Positions 1 to 8,666 of a DNA stretch of 64,000 bases are shown piece after piece; the stretch's first letter is position 1; every line of letters starts with the position of its first letter. Location: the NCBI GenBank assembly GCA_027698105.1, contig JAQERH010000009.1:1-64000 (forward strand), given 5' to 3'. This DNA comes from Lachnospiraceae bacterium AM93-12TA. Lineage in GTDB: Bacteria > Bacillota > Clostridia > Lachnospirales > Lachnospiraceae. A program made the translations under genes and the position numbers. The notes under the pieces are model-generated. The model worked only from the letters and a program-made list of their open reading frames with translations, did not search any database and was not told the origin of the DNA.

Positions 1-287
1 TTGTGATGCGATTAAGGTAATGGATACCCTCTACTTCTCATTTTCAATCTTCTTCCTCTTTCTTGTAATATCAGCAGTATCCTTCTGCATTTCCTTTCTG
101 TGCAAGTACGCGTTCCTATTAAAAATGCCAGCAAGATCCATTTCCCCCATACATAAGGGAAAAACACCTTTCTGGCATTTATTGATACTTATCTTTCAGC
201 TCTTTGTCCCTCTCTCCGGCAGATAGTCTGCCGCTTTTCCTGCTTGTGCAGGAAAGGCAGGGCCTGGCGGCTGTAAACTTCTTTTCT
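1..287. other. Hairpin-rich non-coding DNA downstream of the polysaccharide operon
   Basis: No convincing gene is seen. Three inverted repeats are visible. AAATGCCAG at 123-131 pairs with CTGGCATTT at 172-180 and encloses TTTCCC (141-146) with GGGAAA (157-162). GGCAGATAGTCTGCC at 218-232 is a short hairpin. CTGCC...TTTCCTGC at 228-243 pairs with GCAGGAAA.GGCAG at about 247-260. None has a clear T-run, so they are not textbook terminators. The ATP-binding partner expected next to the ABC permease is absent here and would have to start left of the window. A 39-codon minus-strand frame (31-150) looks faintly protein-like but is unsupported. Confidence 0.5.
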
Positions 288-1103
288 TTACATCACATCT
301 GAGAAATGGGGTCTCAGCTTTCTGAATACCTTAAGTCCCAGAAACATTAAAATAAACGTCACTCCCCAAAAATAGAGAGTCAGTGTCGGACGCTCAAAGA
401 ACCAGTGTCCCTCCAGCATGCTGTCTCTGAATCCAGTGGAAATATAATAGAACGGATTCAGCTTAAACAGCGGCAGCAGCCACGGATGAGCATTGGTAAA
501 CATGGATTCATGGTACATAATAGGCGTCAGCCACATGCCAAACTGCAGACAGATGCCTACAATCTGCGCCATATCCTTAAAGAACACCTGGATAGAGCTT
601 GTCAGATAGGTCACTGCCAGCGCCAGCATAGACGCCGCAAAGGAGTAATAAAGCACCTGAATCCAGGTGACAATCGGGAAATGTCCCCCAACCAGATAAA
701 GTCCTGCCATGATAACTAAGAAACAGGCATGTACCATGAAACAGGAAATCATTTTAATAATAGGGAGCATTTCCACCTGGAAAACTACCTTCTTTACCAG
801 GTAGTGATATTCCTGCAGACAGTTTGTCCCTGTATTTAAAGCCTCGCTGAAATAGAACCAGGGCACAATTCCAGGCACCATCCAGATCACATAGGAGGCC
901 CCGGGAACAGGCGGCGGGCTCTTAAATCCATACTCTCCAAACAGAAAGGCATAGATCAGAATCGTCACAAGGGGCTGGATAAACATCCAGATCACACCGA
1001 AATAGGAGCCTACAAACCTCTTCTTAAAATCAGCCTTGGACAGATCCCAGATCAGCTTTCTCTTCTCTATGATCCCTTTAAAAAGAGAAGTATAATAGTT
1101 CAT
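288..1103 (-). CDS. ABC-2 type polysaccharide export permease (Wzm/TagG-like)
   Basis: Membrane subunit of an ABC exporter that moves a lipid-linked cell-surface glycan across the cytoplasmic membrane. The 271-residue length and about six hydrophobic segments (from roughly residue 35 to 260) fit the Wzm/TagG family. The early motif KKRFVGSYFGVIWMFIQPL and the later LTPIMYHESM and NPFYYISTGFRD stretches are typical of it. It is the last gene of the polysaccharide operon, 28 nt after rfbC. The cognate ATPase (Wzt/TagH) is not inside the window; the 287 nt that follow hold no gene. The operon also encodes a flippase, so two export routes may coexist. Family assignment is firm; the substrate is inferred from context. 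Confidence 0.88.
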   Translation of the reverse strand: MNYYTSLFKGIIEKRKLIWDLSKADFKKRFVGSYFGVIWMFIQPLVTILIYAFLFGEYGFKSPPPVPGASYVIWMVPGIVPWFYFSEALNTGTNCLQEYHYLVKKVVFQVEMLPIIKMISCFMVHACFLVIMAGLYLVGGHFPIVTWIQVLYYSFAASMLALAVTYLTSSIQVFFKDMAQIVGICLQFGMWLTPIMYHESMFTNAHPWLLPLFKLNPFYYISTGFRDSMLEGHWFFERPTLTLYFWGVTFILMFLGLKVFRKLRPHFSDVM

Positions 1104-1131
1104 TCTTTTCCCTCCGTATCCGCTTCTTACG

Positions 1132-1686
1132 TTAAAAACGGAAGGTATCCTTAAAACCGCCCCATTTCTGATCTTTCTCAGAAATAATCAGCTCCATTCC
1201 CTCCTCAATCGGCCACTCTACGCCAATCTCCGGATCATTCCAGGCCAGTCCGCCTTCATCGCCAGGATGATAAAAATCTGTACATTTATAGGCAAACTCT
1301 GCCTCGTCAGACAGCACTAAAAATCCGTGGGCAAAGCCCTCTGGAATATAAAACTGCTTCTTATTCTCAGCAGACAGCACCACGCCGAACCACTTGCCAT
1401 AGGTTTCAGAATCAGCCCGCAGATCCACTGCCACATCGAACACTGTACCGCGTACAGCGCGAACCAGCTTTCCCTGAGGGTACTGCTTCTGATAGTGGAG
1501 CCCTCTCAGCACGCCCTTGACAGACATGGACTGGTTGTCCTGGACAAATACCATGTCAAGGCCTGCCTCCTTAAAATCATTCTGATTATAGGTCTCTACA
1601 AAGTAGCCTCTCTCATCCTTAAATACTGTAGGCTCAATTACATAGAGCCCTTTGATATCGCATGGAGTTACTTTAATCTTTCCCAT
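1132..1686 (-). CDS. rfbC: dTDP-4-dehydrorhamnose 3,5-epimerase
   Basis: Third enzyme of dTDP-L-rhamnose synthesis: it epimerises C3 and C5 of dTDP-4-keto-6-deoxyglucose in the cytoplasm. The 184-residue protein is the usual length and has family motifs in order: FKDERGYFVETY near residue 22, FVQDNQSMS near 47 and GVLRGLHYQ near 58 with the catalytic His, then DVAVDLR near 85 and PEGFAHGF near 115. rfbA, rfbB and rfbD are not in the window, so they must lie elsewhere or left of it. It sits between the DUF2304 gene and the ABC permease and suggests a rhamnose-containing glycan. Confidence 0.93.
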   Translation of the reverse strand: MGKIKVTPCDIKGLYVIEPTVFKDERGYFVETYNQNDFKEAGLDMVFVQDNQSMSVKGVLRGLHYQKQYPQGKLVRAVRGTVFDVAVDLRADSETYGKWFGVVLSAENKKQFYIPEGFAHGFLVLSDEAEFAYKCTDFYHPGDEGGLAWNDPEIGVEWPIEEGMELIISEKDQKWGGFKDTFRF

Positions 1687-1819
1687 CTTTCTATCCTTCC
1701 TCTCCCTTATTTTCTCTATTATAACTAGGAACTGTTTACTGTCTGTTTTCAGGCTTTCCCTACTATACCACTATCCGTCCGTTCTGGCAAGAGCGGGGAA
1801 GGTATGTGTCACTGACAGC

Positions 1820-2176
1820 TTACTCTTCCTCTTTCATCCGGTCCCGCTCCTCTTTCTCATCAATGGCCATCTTCTGCACCAGCTCCCTGAGCCTTGTCTC
1901 CATCTGGGACTGTTTAATCGTCATATGGAACAGCTTCACAATCAGCAGGAAAATGACGAACAGGAAAATAAAATTGGAAGTGGAGTAGGTTCCCGCCAGC
2001 TCCGCCAGCACAGTAGGCACAATCGGAAACACACTGAACAGGATCAGCATAAAGGAAAAACCGATCCAGAACAGGGAATCCTCAATCTGCAGCTTGGATT
2101 GTCTGATTTTCCGAAGGATCAGCACAGTTGTCAGAACAGAAGCAATAATTAAAACAATTCTTAAAAGTAATGTCAC
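1820..2176 (-). CDS. DUF2304 family small membrane protein
   Basis: A 118-residue protein with three hydrophobic segments (about 5-22, 33-52 and 68-88) and a charged C-terminal tail rich in E, K and R, matching the DUF2304 family. These proteins occur almost always just after a dolichyl-phosphate-mannose-synthase-like glycosyltransferase, as here (16 nt downstream of the GT2 gene). The role is not established; a membrane partner for the polyprenyl-phosphate sugar synthase is plausible. A 133-nt gap separates it from rfbC. Confidence 0.8.
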   Translation of the reverse strand: MTLLLRIVLIIASVLTTVLILRKIRQSKLQIEDSLFWIGFSFMLILFSVFPIVPTVLAELAGTYSTSNFIFLFVIFLLIVKLFHMTIKQSQMETRLRELVQKMAIDEKEERDRMKEEE

Positions 2177-2191
2177 AGCCCTCTCTCCTCC

Positions 2192-2884
2192 TTACCCTTC
2201 CCGTTTCCGGAAGCTCTGAATCAACAGAATGGACAGCAGAATTTTTGTCATGTAAAAAACGGATTTCACTGGTGTCAGATAGCTGGTTCCCTGTACTCTC
2301 TCATCCATGACAACAGGTATCTCTGCCACTCTGGCCCCCGCCTTAATCAGATAGGATACGGTATCTGGTTCCGGCCCGTAGTTTAATCCCTCGGCAAATT
2401 CCCGTATCATTTTCTGGCTGAACATACGCAGGCCTGAGGTAGGATCCTTGATTGTCACTCCCGTTGTCAGGCGGATGGCCCATTCAATCAGGCGGCTTCC
2501 TATCATCCGCATGGAAAATGGCTTTTTCGCCCCCACAAACCGGGATCCAATCACAATATCGTATCCCTCCTCCATCTTTTTTATCATAGCCTCCAGGTAC
2601 TCCGGCCGGTGCTGTCCGTCTCCGTCCAGCTGAACTGCATAGCGGTAACCTTTTTTCGCGGCATATTTCAGACCAGCCTGAAAACCTCCTGCCAAACCCA
2701 GATTAACCGGCAGATCCAGAAATTCATAGCCCCGCTCGCGGCAGATCTCTCCCGTCCTGTCCCTGGAACCGTCGTTGATTACAAGGTAGTCATACTGGGG
2801 AAAATTCTGAATCAGGCGATCTACCACCCGCTCAATATTACTCTCCTCATTGTAGGCTGGTATCACAATCAGTAAATCCGACAT
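2192..2884 (-). CDS. Family 2 glycosyltransferase, polyprenyl-phosphate sugar synthase-like
   Basis: GT-A fold transferase that probably charges undecaprenyl phosphate with a sugar. From the chosen start (MSDLLIVIPAYNEE) the motifs are VIPAYNEESNIERV, LVINDGSRDRT, LNLGLAGGFQAGLKYA, the DxD-type LDGDGQHRPE, and IVIGSRFV, the dolichol-phosphate mannose synthase pattern. There is no C-terminal membrane anchor. The ATG at 2884 is chosen over an upstream ATG at 2935 because GGAGG lies five bases before it and the homology begins there; the longer form would overlap the preceding gene. It works with the adjacent DUF2304 protein and perhaps with the DUF2142 membrane protein as a GT-C acceptor enzyme (inference). 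Confidence 0.88.
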   Translation of the reverse strand: MSDLLIVIPAYNEESNIERVVDRLIQNFPQYDYLVINDGSRDRTGEICRERGYEFLDLPVNLGLAGGFQAGLKYAAKKGYRYAVQLDGDGQHRPEYLEAMIKKMEEGYDIVIGSRFVGAKKPFSMRMIGSRLIEWAIRLTTGVTIKDPTSGLRMFSQKMIREFAEGLNYGPEPDTVSYLIKAGARVAEIPVVMDERVQGTSYLTPVKSVFYMTKILLSILLIQSFRKREG

Positions 2885-2927
2885 AATGTCCTCCGTTGCT
2901 TGTATCTTCCATCGTTTATCTGTCCCA

Positions 2928-3917
2928 TTATTCACACTGGTCCTGCTTCTCCCAGTAGGCTTTATTCATAGTAAGGCCAGACACCAGCTTCTTTGGCAGC
3001 CTGCGGTATCTCTTTCCCAGAAAATACCCTGCGTATTTAAAGCCGCTGTGCAGTATCAGCCTGGGAATCAGATACCATTTTCCCTGCCTGAGCAGAAACG
3101 CCGCCGTTTTCTTTACCAGGCGTATCCCCTCTCCCTCCGAGGAAATGCCGGCAAACACTTCTGGATGATCTGCCTGAGATACTGCCAGATCAAAATTCCG
3201 GTGCAGCTGTTCAAGGGCTGTATAATTGTGGGAGTGAAATACCAGTGCATCTGCCGCATAGGCGATCCGGTATCCCTGCTTCATGGCTTTCGCCGCGTAG
3301 ATCATATCTTCGTTGAAGATCGTTCTCTTTATAAAACCTCCCAGTTTCCTGTAAATATCTGTCCGGTAGGCAGCGCAGACATTGGAACAAAAGTAGGCCT
3401 TGATCCCCAGTTCCTCCAAATCTGCAATGGATTTTATCCTGCTGTTTTCCGGATAGTTAAAAGAGCGGGTGTAGGTTTCAATCAGGGAACAGTCGTCAAA
3501 GGGCAGCTGTCTGGCGTAAGCTGCCGCTATATCCTCCCCTGCCTCCAGAGCTTTTACCAGATTCCCCACCAGCTGCGGATTTCCTGGAACTGCGTCGTGG
3601 GTCATACAGATGCAGATATCAGCCTTTGACAGGCAGATGCCCTGATCCCTGGTGGCCCCGTGGTCAAATTCTGCCTTAGACAGGTGGTGTACCTCCAGCT
3701 CCGGTCCCTCTCCCGGCTTTCCTGGATCCGCAAATTCCGCCTCGTATTCCCTGTTCCAATACTGTTTCTCTGTATTCATAATGATTACCCGGTGCAGAGG
3801 GTACTCCTGCTGCCTCAGGCCTTTCAGCAGCTTCTCAAAGCTTTTTCCCGGACGGTACACCGGAATCACAACATCCACTGTTTTGATCGTTCCTTGTTCC
3901 ATGGCTGCGTTCTCCAT
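2928..3917 (-). CDS. Family 2 glycosyltransferase (rhamnosyltransferase-like)
   Basis: GT-A glycosyltransferase of about 329 residues. An N-terminal nucleotide-binding core (VDVVIPVYRPGKSFEKLL) is followed by the substrate and metal region around FDHGATRDQGI and MTHDAVP, and FIKRTIFNEDMIYAAKAM matches the RfbF/RgpB rhamnosyltransferase class (the FNED acid pair). It probably adds rhamnose from dTDP-rhamnose to the lipid-linked repeat unit, which fits rfbC in the operon; the exact donor is inferred. The start at 3917 is preferred to an upstream ATG at 3947 because AGAGAGG precedes it at good spacing and it avoids overlap with the previous gene. Confidence 0.85.
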   Translation of the reverse strand: MENAAMEQGTIKTVDVVIPVYRPGKSFEKLLKGLRQQEYPLHRVIIMNTEKQYWNREYEAEFADPGKPGEGPELEVHHLSKAEFDHGATRDQGICLSKADICICMTHDAVPGNPQLVGNLVKALEAGEDIAAAYARQLPFDDCSLIETYTRSFNYPENSRIKSIADLEELGIKAYFCSNVCAAYRTDIYRKLGGFIKRTIFNEDMIYAAKAMKQGYRIAYAADALVFHSHNYTALEQLHRNFDLAVSQADHPEVFAGISSEGEGIRLVKKTAAFLLRQGKWYLIPRLILHSGFKYAGYFLGKRYRRLPKKLVSGLTMNKAYWEKQDQCE

Positions 3918-3936
3918 TTTGCCTCTCTTTTGAACC

Positions 3937-4758
3937 TTATTTCTCATAGGCTTTATAAGCCTTTTTATAAAAATGCATAAAAATTTTCACCAATGATTCC
4001 GGCCACATTTTCCGGAACATGGCAGTCTCATCATTCTTTCTGCGGTTATCCTCAATGCACTGCTTCGTGGTGGCGCCGGAATGCACACGATAGAAGATCA
4101 GCGGCCGCTCTGCACAGACAAAACGGCCGGGTCTGCAGGCCAGCTGATACAGATTATCCCAATCCAGGGCAAACTCAAAGTCTGAATTAAACAGCTGATC
4201 TCCTATCAGCTTTTTATTATATGTGCAGGAAGGACAGCAGATAGAATTTCCAAATAGAAGGGCCGCCTTCTTGACTGCCTTCCTGTCTGAAAACCACTTA
4301 AGCCGCAGAGGCAGGCGAAGCAGCTTTTTCACCAGCCACACAGGATTCACCAGCTGCAGTTTCGGCGTCCCGGAATCCGGCTCCATCCGGAGGGTAGCAT
4401 AGTCGCTGCAGAACACTGTCATATCAGGATATTTCTCATACATGGAAAGAAGCGTTCCGGCATAATTTTTTTCATATCTGTCATCCTGGTGCGCGATAGT
4501 TACCAGTTCCCCGGAAGCTTTCCCGTAGGCGAACAGCCAGTCCTCCCTGATCCCGCTTTTTCCCTCTCTTACATACAGGGGAATCCTGTATTTTTCTGCC
4601 AGACCTGCAATATAGGGGCTGGGAGTGGAGGTGCAGCAGATGATCTCTGATCCCTGCCTCTGGCAAGCCAGCGAAGCCATACATTCCTCCAGGTAGGGGG
4701 AATCGCCGTAGGCACAGATAGCAAAGGTATGCCGTTTTTTTTCTTTCTTTTCTGTCAT
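3937..4758 (-). CDS. Glycosyltransferase, GT2-like
   Basis: A 273-residue transferase with a GT-A type start (FAICAYGDSPYLEECMASL), a central acidic motif (IAHQDDRYEKNY) in the metal-nucleotide position, and a conserved FALDWDNLYQLA segment near the end. The FICAYGESPYLEEC-type opening is seen in uncharacterised glycan-cluster transferases of clostridia. GTG at 4761 and ATG at 4758 are adjacent; GGGGAG upstream favours the ATG. It lies 19 nt before the next transferase and 37 nt after the DUF2142 gene. The sugar transferred cannot be deduced. Confidence 0.78.
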   Translation of the reverse strand: MTEKKEKKRHTFAICAYGDSPYLEECMASLACQRQGSEIICCTSTPSPYIAGLAEKYRIPLYVREGKSGIREDWLFAYGKASGELVTIAHQDDRYEKNYAGTLLSMYEKYPDMTVFCSDYATLRMEPDSGTPKLQLVNPVWLVKKLLRLPLRLKWFSDRKAVKKAALLFGNSICCPSCTYNKKLIGDQLFNSDFEFALDWDNLYQLACRPGRFVCAERPLIFYRVHSGATTKQCIEDNRRKNDETAMFRKMWPESLVKIFMHFYKKAYKAYEK

Positions 4759-4795
4759 CACTTTTTCTCCCCGTTATCTTTTACATCTTTTCTGC

Positions 4796-6808
4796 CTACA
4801 GGCAGAGAACTGACAGCACATCCACTGCATAAACTGCATAGAACACAGTCCCGGCCAGGGCCATCACCAGCGGATAATATACAGAATTTTTCAGCTTCAC
4901 CTGTATACAGGAGGGACTCACTGCCAGCCACACTAAAAACAGAAACGGCAGATAGTATCTTCCCTGGACTCCCTCTATATAAGTATTCCCCGGCGGAGTA
5001 AATGCAATATACATGGAAGTCCACACCAGAACGGCGCAGGCTCCGGCCAGAAGAAATATCCACACTCTCTGGCATTTTGTCAGGGTTTTTCCACAGGCAC
5101 TTCCGGTATCTGTGAGGATAACTGCCGCACTGGCTGCATACAGCAGCCAGGGGAAGGAAATCGTCCCCAGGTGTCCCAGTGTTCCAAAGACTCCTTCTCC
5201 CAGCACATAGGATGGAAAGCTAGCAAATATATTTTTAAACAGCACGGCTGCATAGGCCAGCGGCTGTCCCAGCACATAGGTCATCTGGCCTGCCTCGCTG
5301 GTGGCCCCTCCTCTCAAATCCCCTGTCTCACTGGGAGAAATCAGTACAGGAAGGACAAAAGAAGCCATCATAAGCAAAAACATAGCTGCAAATCCCGCCC
5401 GCATCCAGTTTCTCTTTTTCTTTGTCTCAAACCGGTCTGCCGGGATCAGAAATCCCATTAAAATAAGAGGGGCATAGACGGCCTTGATCCGGCATCCCCA
5501 GAAAAAAGTTCCCATTATAATGGCAAAATCTTTTATGGACAGCCGTCTCTCCTGATTCAGCATAGATTCCAGCATATAAGCACAGGACAGGGCCGTAAAA
5601 GCCGTTACAGTCGGATCGTAGGAATAGACTCCCGCCAGCATCATAGGGGCAGGCATCAGCCCGATAAAAGCCAGAATTCCCTTTCCTACAGGCGTTTTCC
5701 GGATAGCCAGAGCCATCACCAGCACATAGATAAGCAGATTTCCCAGACGTCCCAGTTTAAAAAGCAGGGAAAACGGCAGATGAAACAGCTCTCCTGTTTT
5801 TAAAAAAGCCGCCTGGCCCAGGTAGCCGGTAAGCGTAGTCTTGTTCAGATCTGCGCTCCAGCGAATGGATCCATTTCTATAATCGCCTGTCTGATCCAGG
5901 TACTGGTTCAGCTCCCTCTGCTCTCTGAGTCCTCCCGGCTGGTTCAAGGGCCAGGTGTCGATTCCAGCAGAAAACTCCTGAAAAATCGTAGGCGACAGCT
6001 GCACCGGGTTTCTGTAATGAGCAATCCAGCAGCTCTGTTCAAAATGAATCTCCTCATCAAATCCCACCTTATTAGCTGGCAGTGAGAGGGAAAGCAGAAG
6101 ACCTCCTGTCAGGGCAAGCACCAAAAATCCAGCCTCTGCGTGGCGTCCAATCCATCTTCTGCAAACAATCAAAAAGACTGCCGTTCCTGCCAGACACCAG
6201 AAAAAGCACAGACGGAAAGGATTGACTGCCGCTTCTGTCACTGCCTCGAAACCTGTAAAACTCAGAGGCATGGAGGCAAAATCAATATAGGACAGACCTG
6301 GCTCATAAAGATCGCCCCGGCTGACAGAAAGCTCAATGCGGTCAGTCTCTCTTCCTATAGAAATCCAGGCCGTCTGTATGGTCTTGGGATTCCTGTCGTG
6401 AAAAATCTTCGCGTCCCTCTCCCGAACCTCTCCATAGTCATTTTCCACATAGGCCCTGGCCGTCATATTCAGAAGACCGTCGTAATCGTAGGAACAGGCC
6501 AGCTCTCCCACGTAGGTTCCCACTGGAATCCGTATGATTCCAGCCTCCTCTGTCAGTCTGAGCCGTTCTCCCTGCTCCAGCTGAAAACCTTCATACTCCA
6601 CCTGGGACAGGGGAATCGAAAAATTTCCCGTCTTTTCATGCTGAAAGAGGGAACGATTGCAGCACAGCTCCAGCAAAAGTCCCAACAGGAACACGAAAAC
6701 TGCGCAGGCCGCTGCCCTTAAAAGCTGTTTCCTGCGCTCTCCTGTCTGATTCACTGTTCCTGGCTCTCTGTCCGGAGCCTTTCCCTGCTTTCTCTCCTGC
6801 CTAAGCAT
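4796..6808 (-). CDS. DUF2142 polytopic membrane protein
   Basis: A 670-residue integral membrane protein with an N-terminal anchor (about 30-50), an extracytoplasmic domain of about 150 residues, then some ten hydrophobic segments. The acidic loop FDEEIHFEQSCW (near 250) is the DUF2142 hallmark and resembles the first-loop catalytic acid of GT-C glycosyltransferases. It probably uses a polyprenyl-phosphate sugar outside the membrane to decorate or elongate the glycan, perhaps with the GT2/DUF2304 pair further down the operon; this is inference. GAGGAG precedes the start. It follows the cytidylyltransferase gene by 20 nt. Confidence 0.8.
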   Translation of the reverse strand: MLRQERKQGKAPDREPGTVNQTGERRKQLLRAAACAVFVFLLGLLLELCCNRSLFQHEKTGNFSIPLSQVEYEGFQLEQGERLRLTEEAGIIRIPVGTYVGELACSYDYDGLLNMTARAYVENDYGEVRERDAKIFHDRNPKTIQTAWISIGRETDRIELSVSRGDLYEPGLSYIDFASMPLSFTGFEAVTEAAVNPFRLCFFWCLAGTAVFLIVCRRWIGRHAEAGFLVLALTGGLLLSLSLPANKVGFDEEIHFEQSCWIAHYRNPVQLSPTIFQEFSAGIDTWPLNQPGGLREQRELNQYLDQTGDYRNGSIRWSADLNKTTLTGYLGQAAFLKTGELFHLPFSLLFKLGRLGNLLIYVLVMALAIRKTPVGKGILAFIGLMPAPMMLAGVYSYDPTVTAFTALSCAYMLESMLNQERRLSIKDFAIIMGTFFWGCRIKAVYAPLILMGFLIPADRFETKKKRNWMRAGFAAMFLLMMASFVLPVLISPSETGDLRGGATSEAGQMTYVLGQPLAYAAVLFKNIFASFPSYVLGEGVFGTLGHLGTISFPWLLYAASAAVILTDTGSACGKTLTKCQRVWIFLLAGACAVLVWTSMYIAFTPPGNTYIEGVQGRYYLPFLFLVWLAVSPSCIQVKLKNSVYYPLVMALAGTVFYAVYAVDVLSVLCL

Positions 6809-6828
6809 TCCTGTCTCCTCTTAATTTT

Positions 6829-7578
6829 CTATTTCTCCGGCTGCGCCGGAATAATCCGCTCAATATTTCTGTGCTCTAAAATCCTCTCGTAGTCCTCGAT
6901 ATAGTCCACTTCCGCCCAGAACAGACCTCCCACGTCCTGCACATACACGTCTCTCTCCTGCGTCATCTCATACAGCACATTCTCCCACCAGACGGAGTGC
7001 TTCTGCTCTCCGATCATCTGATTCATCCTCTCTGAAAAGCAGGGGAGGAAAGAGGCGTCAAATCGTCCGATTCCAATGTATTCTCCTGTAATATCGTCCC
7101 CGGACAGTTCCTTTCCATATTTTTTCAGGACGCCATTTTCATAGAAAAATTTATAGTCTGCCGTCTCTTTGCGGGTTTCGTCAGCAAACATCACCGGACT
7201 CTTTTCCTCTGCCAGAATCTGGTCTAACAGGGCTTCCTCCATATACACGTCCCCGTTCATGATCATCAGATCCTCCCCCGCCTTTGCCGCCTCCTCCACA
7301 AAGGATCTGGCAAACCAGGCTGAAGCAATGCTGTTTGTCACGTCATAAAATGGATTGACATAAAATTTCACCTGGCAGTCCTTCAGTACATCACGAATCA
7401 CCTGATCCCGGTAGCCCAGGACGATGCCGATATCTGAAATCCCCCTGCTCTTTAACAGATCCACTGTGTAACGGATCAGGCAGAGACCGTTTCCAATGTC
7501 AACGGTACATTTTGGTTTTCCTGACAGGTAACGGGAAATTCTGGTTCCTCGTCCTGCCGCTAAAATCAATGCTCTCAC
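6829..7578 (-). CDS. LicC/PntC-like cytidylyltransferase (choline-phosphate or aminoethylphosphonate)
   Basis: A 249-residue nucleotidyltransferase with ILAAGRGTRI and GKPKC at the N-terminus (nucleotide loop), NPFYDVTNSIASAWFAR near 95, a metal-binding MNGDVYME near 128, and EVDYIEDYERI near the C-terminus. The NPFYDVTNSIAS motif is shared by LicC (phosphocholine) and PntC (2-aminoethylphosphonate) cytidylyltransferases. It starts with GTG in a 4-nt overlap with the aminotransferase gene, which favours the aminoethylphosphonate reading; the LicD protein upstream in the operon would be the transferase. Activity class is firm, substrate is inferred. Confidence 0.82.
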   Translation of the reverse strand: MRALILAAGRGTRISRYLSGKPKCTVDIGNGLCLIRYTVDLLKSRGISDIGIVLGYRDQVIRDVLKDCQVKFYVNPFYDVTNSIASAWFARSFVEEAAKAGEDLMIMNGDVYMEEALLDQILAEEKSPVMFADETRKETADYKFFYENGVLKKYGKELSGDDITGEYIGIGRFDASFLPCFSERMNQMIGEQKHSVWWENVLYEMTQERDVYVQDVGGLFWAEVDYIEDYERILEHRNIERIIPAQPEK

Positions 7579-8666
7579 AGAAGCCCCCTGTTCTGCATGT
7601 CTTTCAATGCGCTTATCAGGCTGTCATTGTCAGCCTCCGTCAAATGTCCCATATGGCCGACCCTGAAAATCCGATCCGCCAGCGCTCCCCCGTTGGGGCA
7701 GACAAAAATATCATACTCATCCTTTAAAATCTCAAAAATCCGGTAGGCAGAAACCGGCGTTCCATCTGGCCTGACTCCTGTGGGATGAAGCGGAGTCTCC
7801 CCAAAGGAAAGGGATTCCGACATAATCTCAAAAGGCAGGGACTTTATTTTCTCTCTGAAATCTTCTGCCTGGCGGCGTATCCTGTCAAGCTCTGCAGAAA
7901 GACCTTTCTCTGCAATTCGTTTCAGCCTTCTGTTCAGCTGTATCAGTACACTGACTGCCGGTGTGTAGGGTGTCTGTCCTCTCTCCCCGTCCTTCAGATA
8001 ATCCTTCAAATCAAAATAGATGGAGTGAACCGTATGCTCCTGCACACGTTTCACAGCCCTCTCTCCCAGCACGAGAACAGACAGTCCTGGCGGAAGAGCC
8101 AGGGCCTTCTGGGAGCCGGTAAGCACCAGATCCACGCCCCATTGTTCCATCTGGAAATCGTCAGCCAGAAAGGAGCTGATGGCGTCCACCAGGAGAACCA
8201 GCTGATTTCTCCTGCAGAAATCAGCGATCAAATCCATGTCATAGTACACGCCCGTGGAGGTTTCATGAACATTGACCAGAAAACCAGTAAAACCCTGGCC
8301 TTCGTAAGCTGTCAGATGTTCTTTTCTCAGAGCCTTTCCAGATTCCAGATAAATGGTCTCATGGGGAATCTGGAGTACCTGGCACAGCTTCTCAAACCTG
8401 GCTCCAAAGCTGCCTCCGTTTACCACCAGCACCCGGTCTTTTTCTGTGAACAGGTTGAGAACCGCCGCCTCCATTGCCGCGGTTCCTGAGCCGGTAAGAA
8501 ACAGCGCTCTGGCTTTCTCTCCGGCACCCATGAACTGCTTCATCAGAGTTTCATTTTCCTTCATCAGGGCTGAAAATTCCGGGGTTCTGAAATACGGGAT
8601 TTCCTGGGCTCCCAGGCTCCGTATCTCCTCGTCCATCATTACCGGTCCCACTGCAAAATTGATCAT
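7575..8666 (-). CDS. Class V PLP aminotransferase, PhnW-like (2-aminoethylphosphonate transaminase type)
   Basis: Fold-type I PLP enzyme of 363 residues. Visible motifs are FAVGPVMM at the N-terminus, FLTGSGTAAMEAA near 55 (phosphate cup), VDAISSFL near 165 (Asp that holds the pyridine nitrogen), GSQKAL near 190 (Schiff-base lysine) and a late TGVRPDG and FRVGHMG. The pattern fits the alanine-glyoxylate/PhnW group. Beside a LicC/PntC-type cytidylyltransferase the likely reaction is phosphonoacetaldehyde to 2-aminoethylphosphonate, but no PEP mutase or phosphonopyruvate decarboxylase is in the window. ATGA overlaps link it to genes on both sides. Serine-pyruvate type activity is the alternative. 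Confidence 0.82.
   Translation of the reverse strand: MINFAVGPVMMDEEIRSLGAQEIPYFRTPEFSALMKENETLMKQFMGAGEKARALFLTGSGTAAMEAAVLNLFTEKDRVLVVNGGSFGARFEKLCQVLQIPHETIYLESGKALRKEHLTAYEGQGFTGFLVNVHETSTGVYYDMDLIADFCRRNQLVLLVDAISSFLADDFQMEQWGVDLVLTGSQKALALPPGLSVLVLGERAVKRVQEHTVHSIYFDLKDYLKDGERGQTPYTPAVSVLIQLNRRLKRIAEKGLSAELDRIRRQAEDFREKIKSLPFEIMSESLSFGETPLHPTGVRPDGTPVSAYRIFEILKDEYDIFVCPNGGALADRIFRVGHMGHLTEADNDSLISALKDMQNRGLL

Noticed and set aside
20..226. Plus-strand hydrophobic frame of 68 codons
   Set aside because: No ribosome site, lies opposite the hairpin cluster, and composition looks like the complement of an A-rich strand.
1652..2152. Long plus-strand frame across rfbC and DUF2304
   Set aside because: Lies opposite two well-supported minus-strand genes and the gap between them, with no homology or ribosome site.
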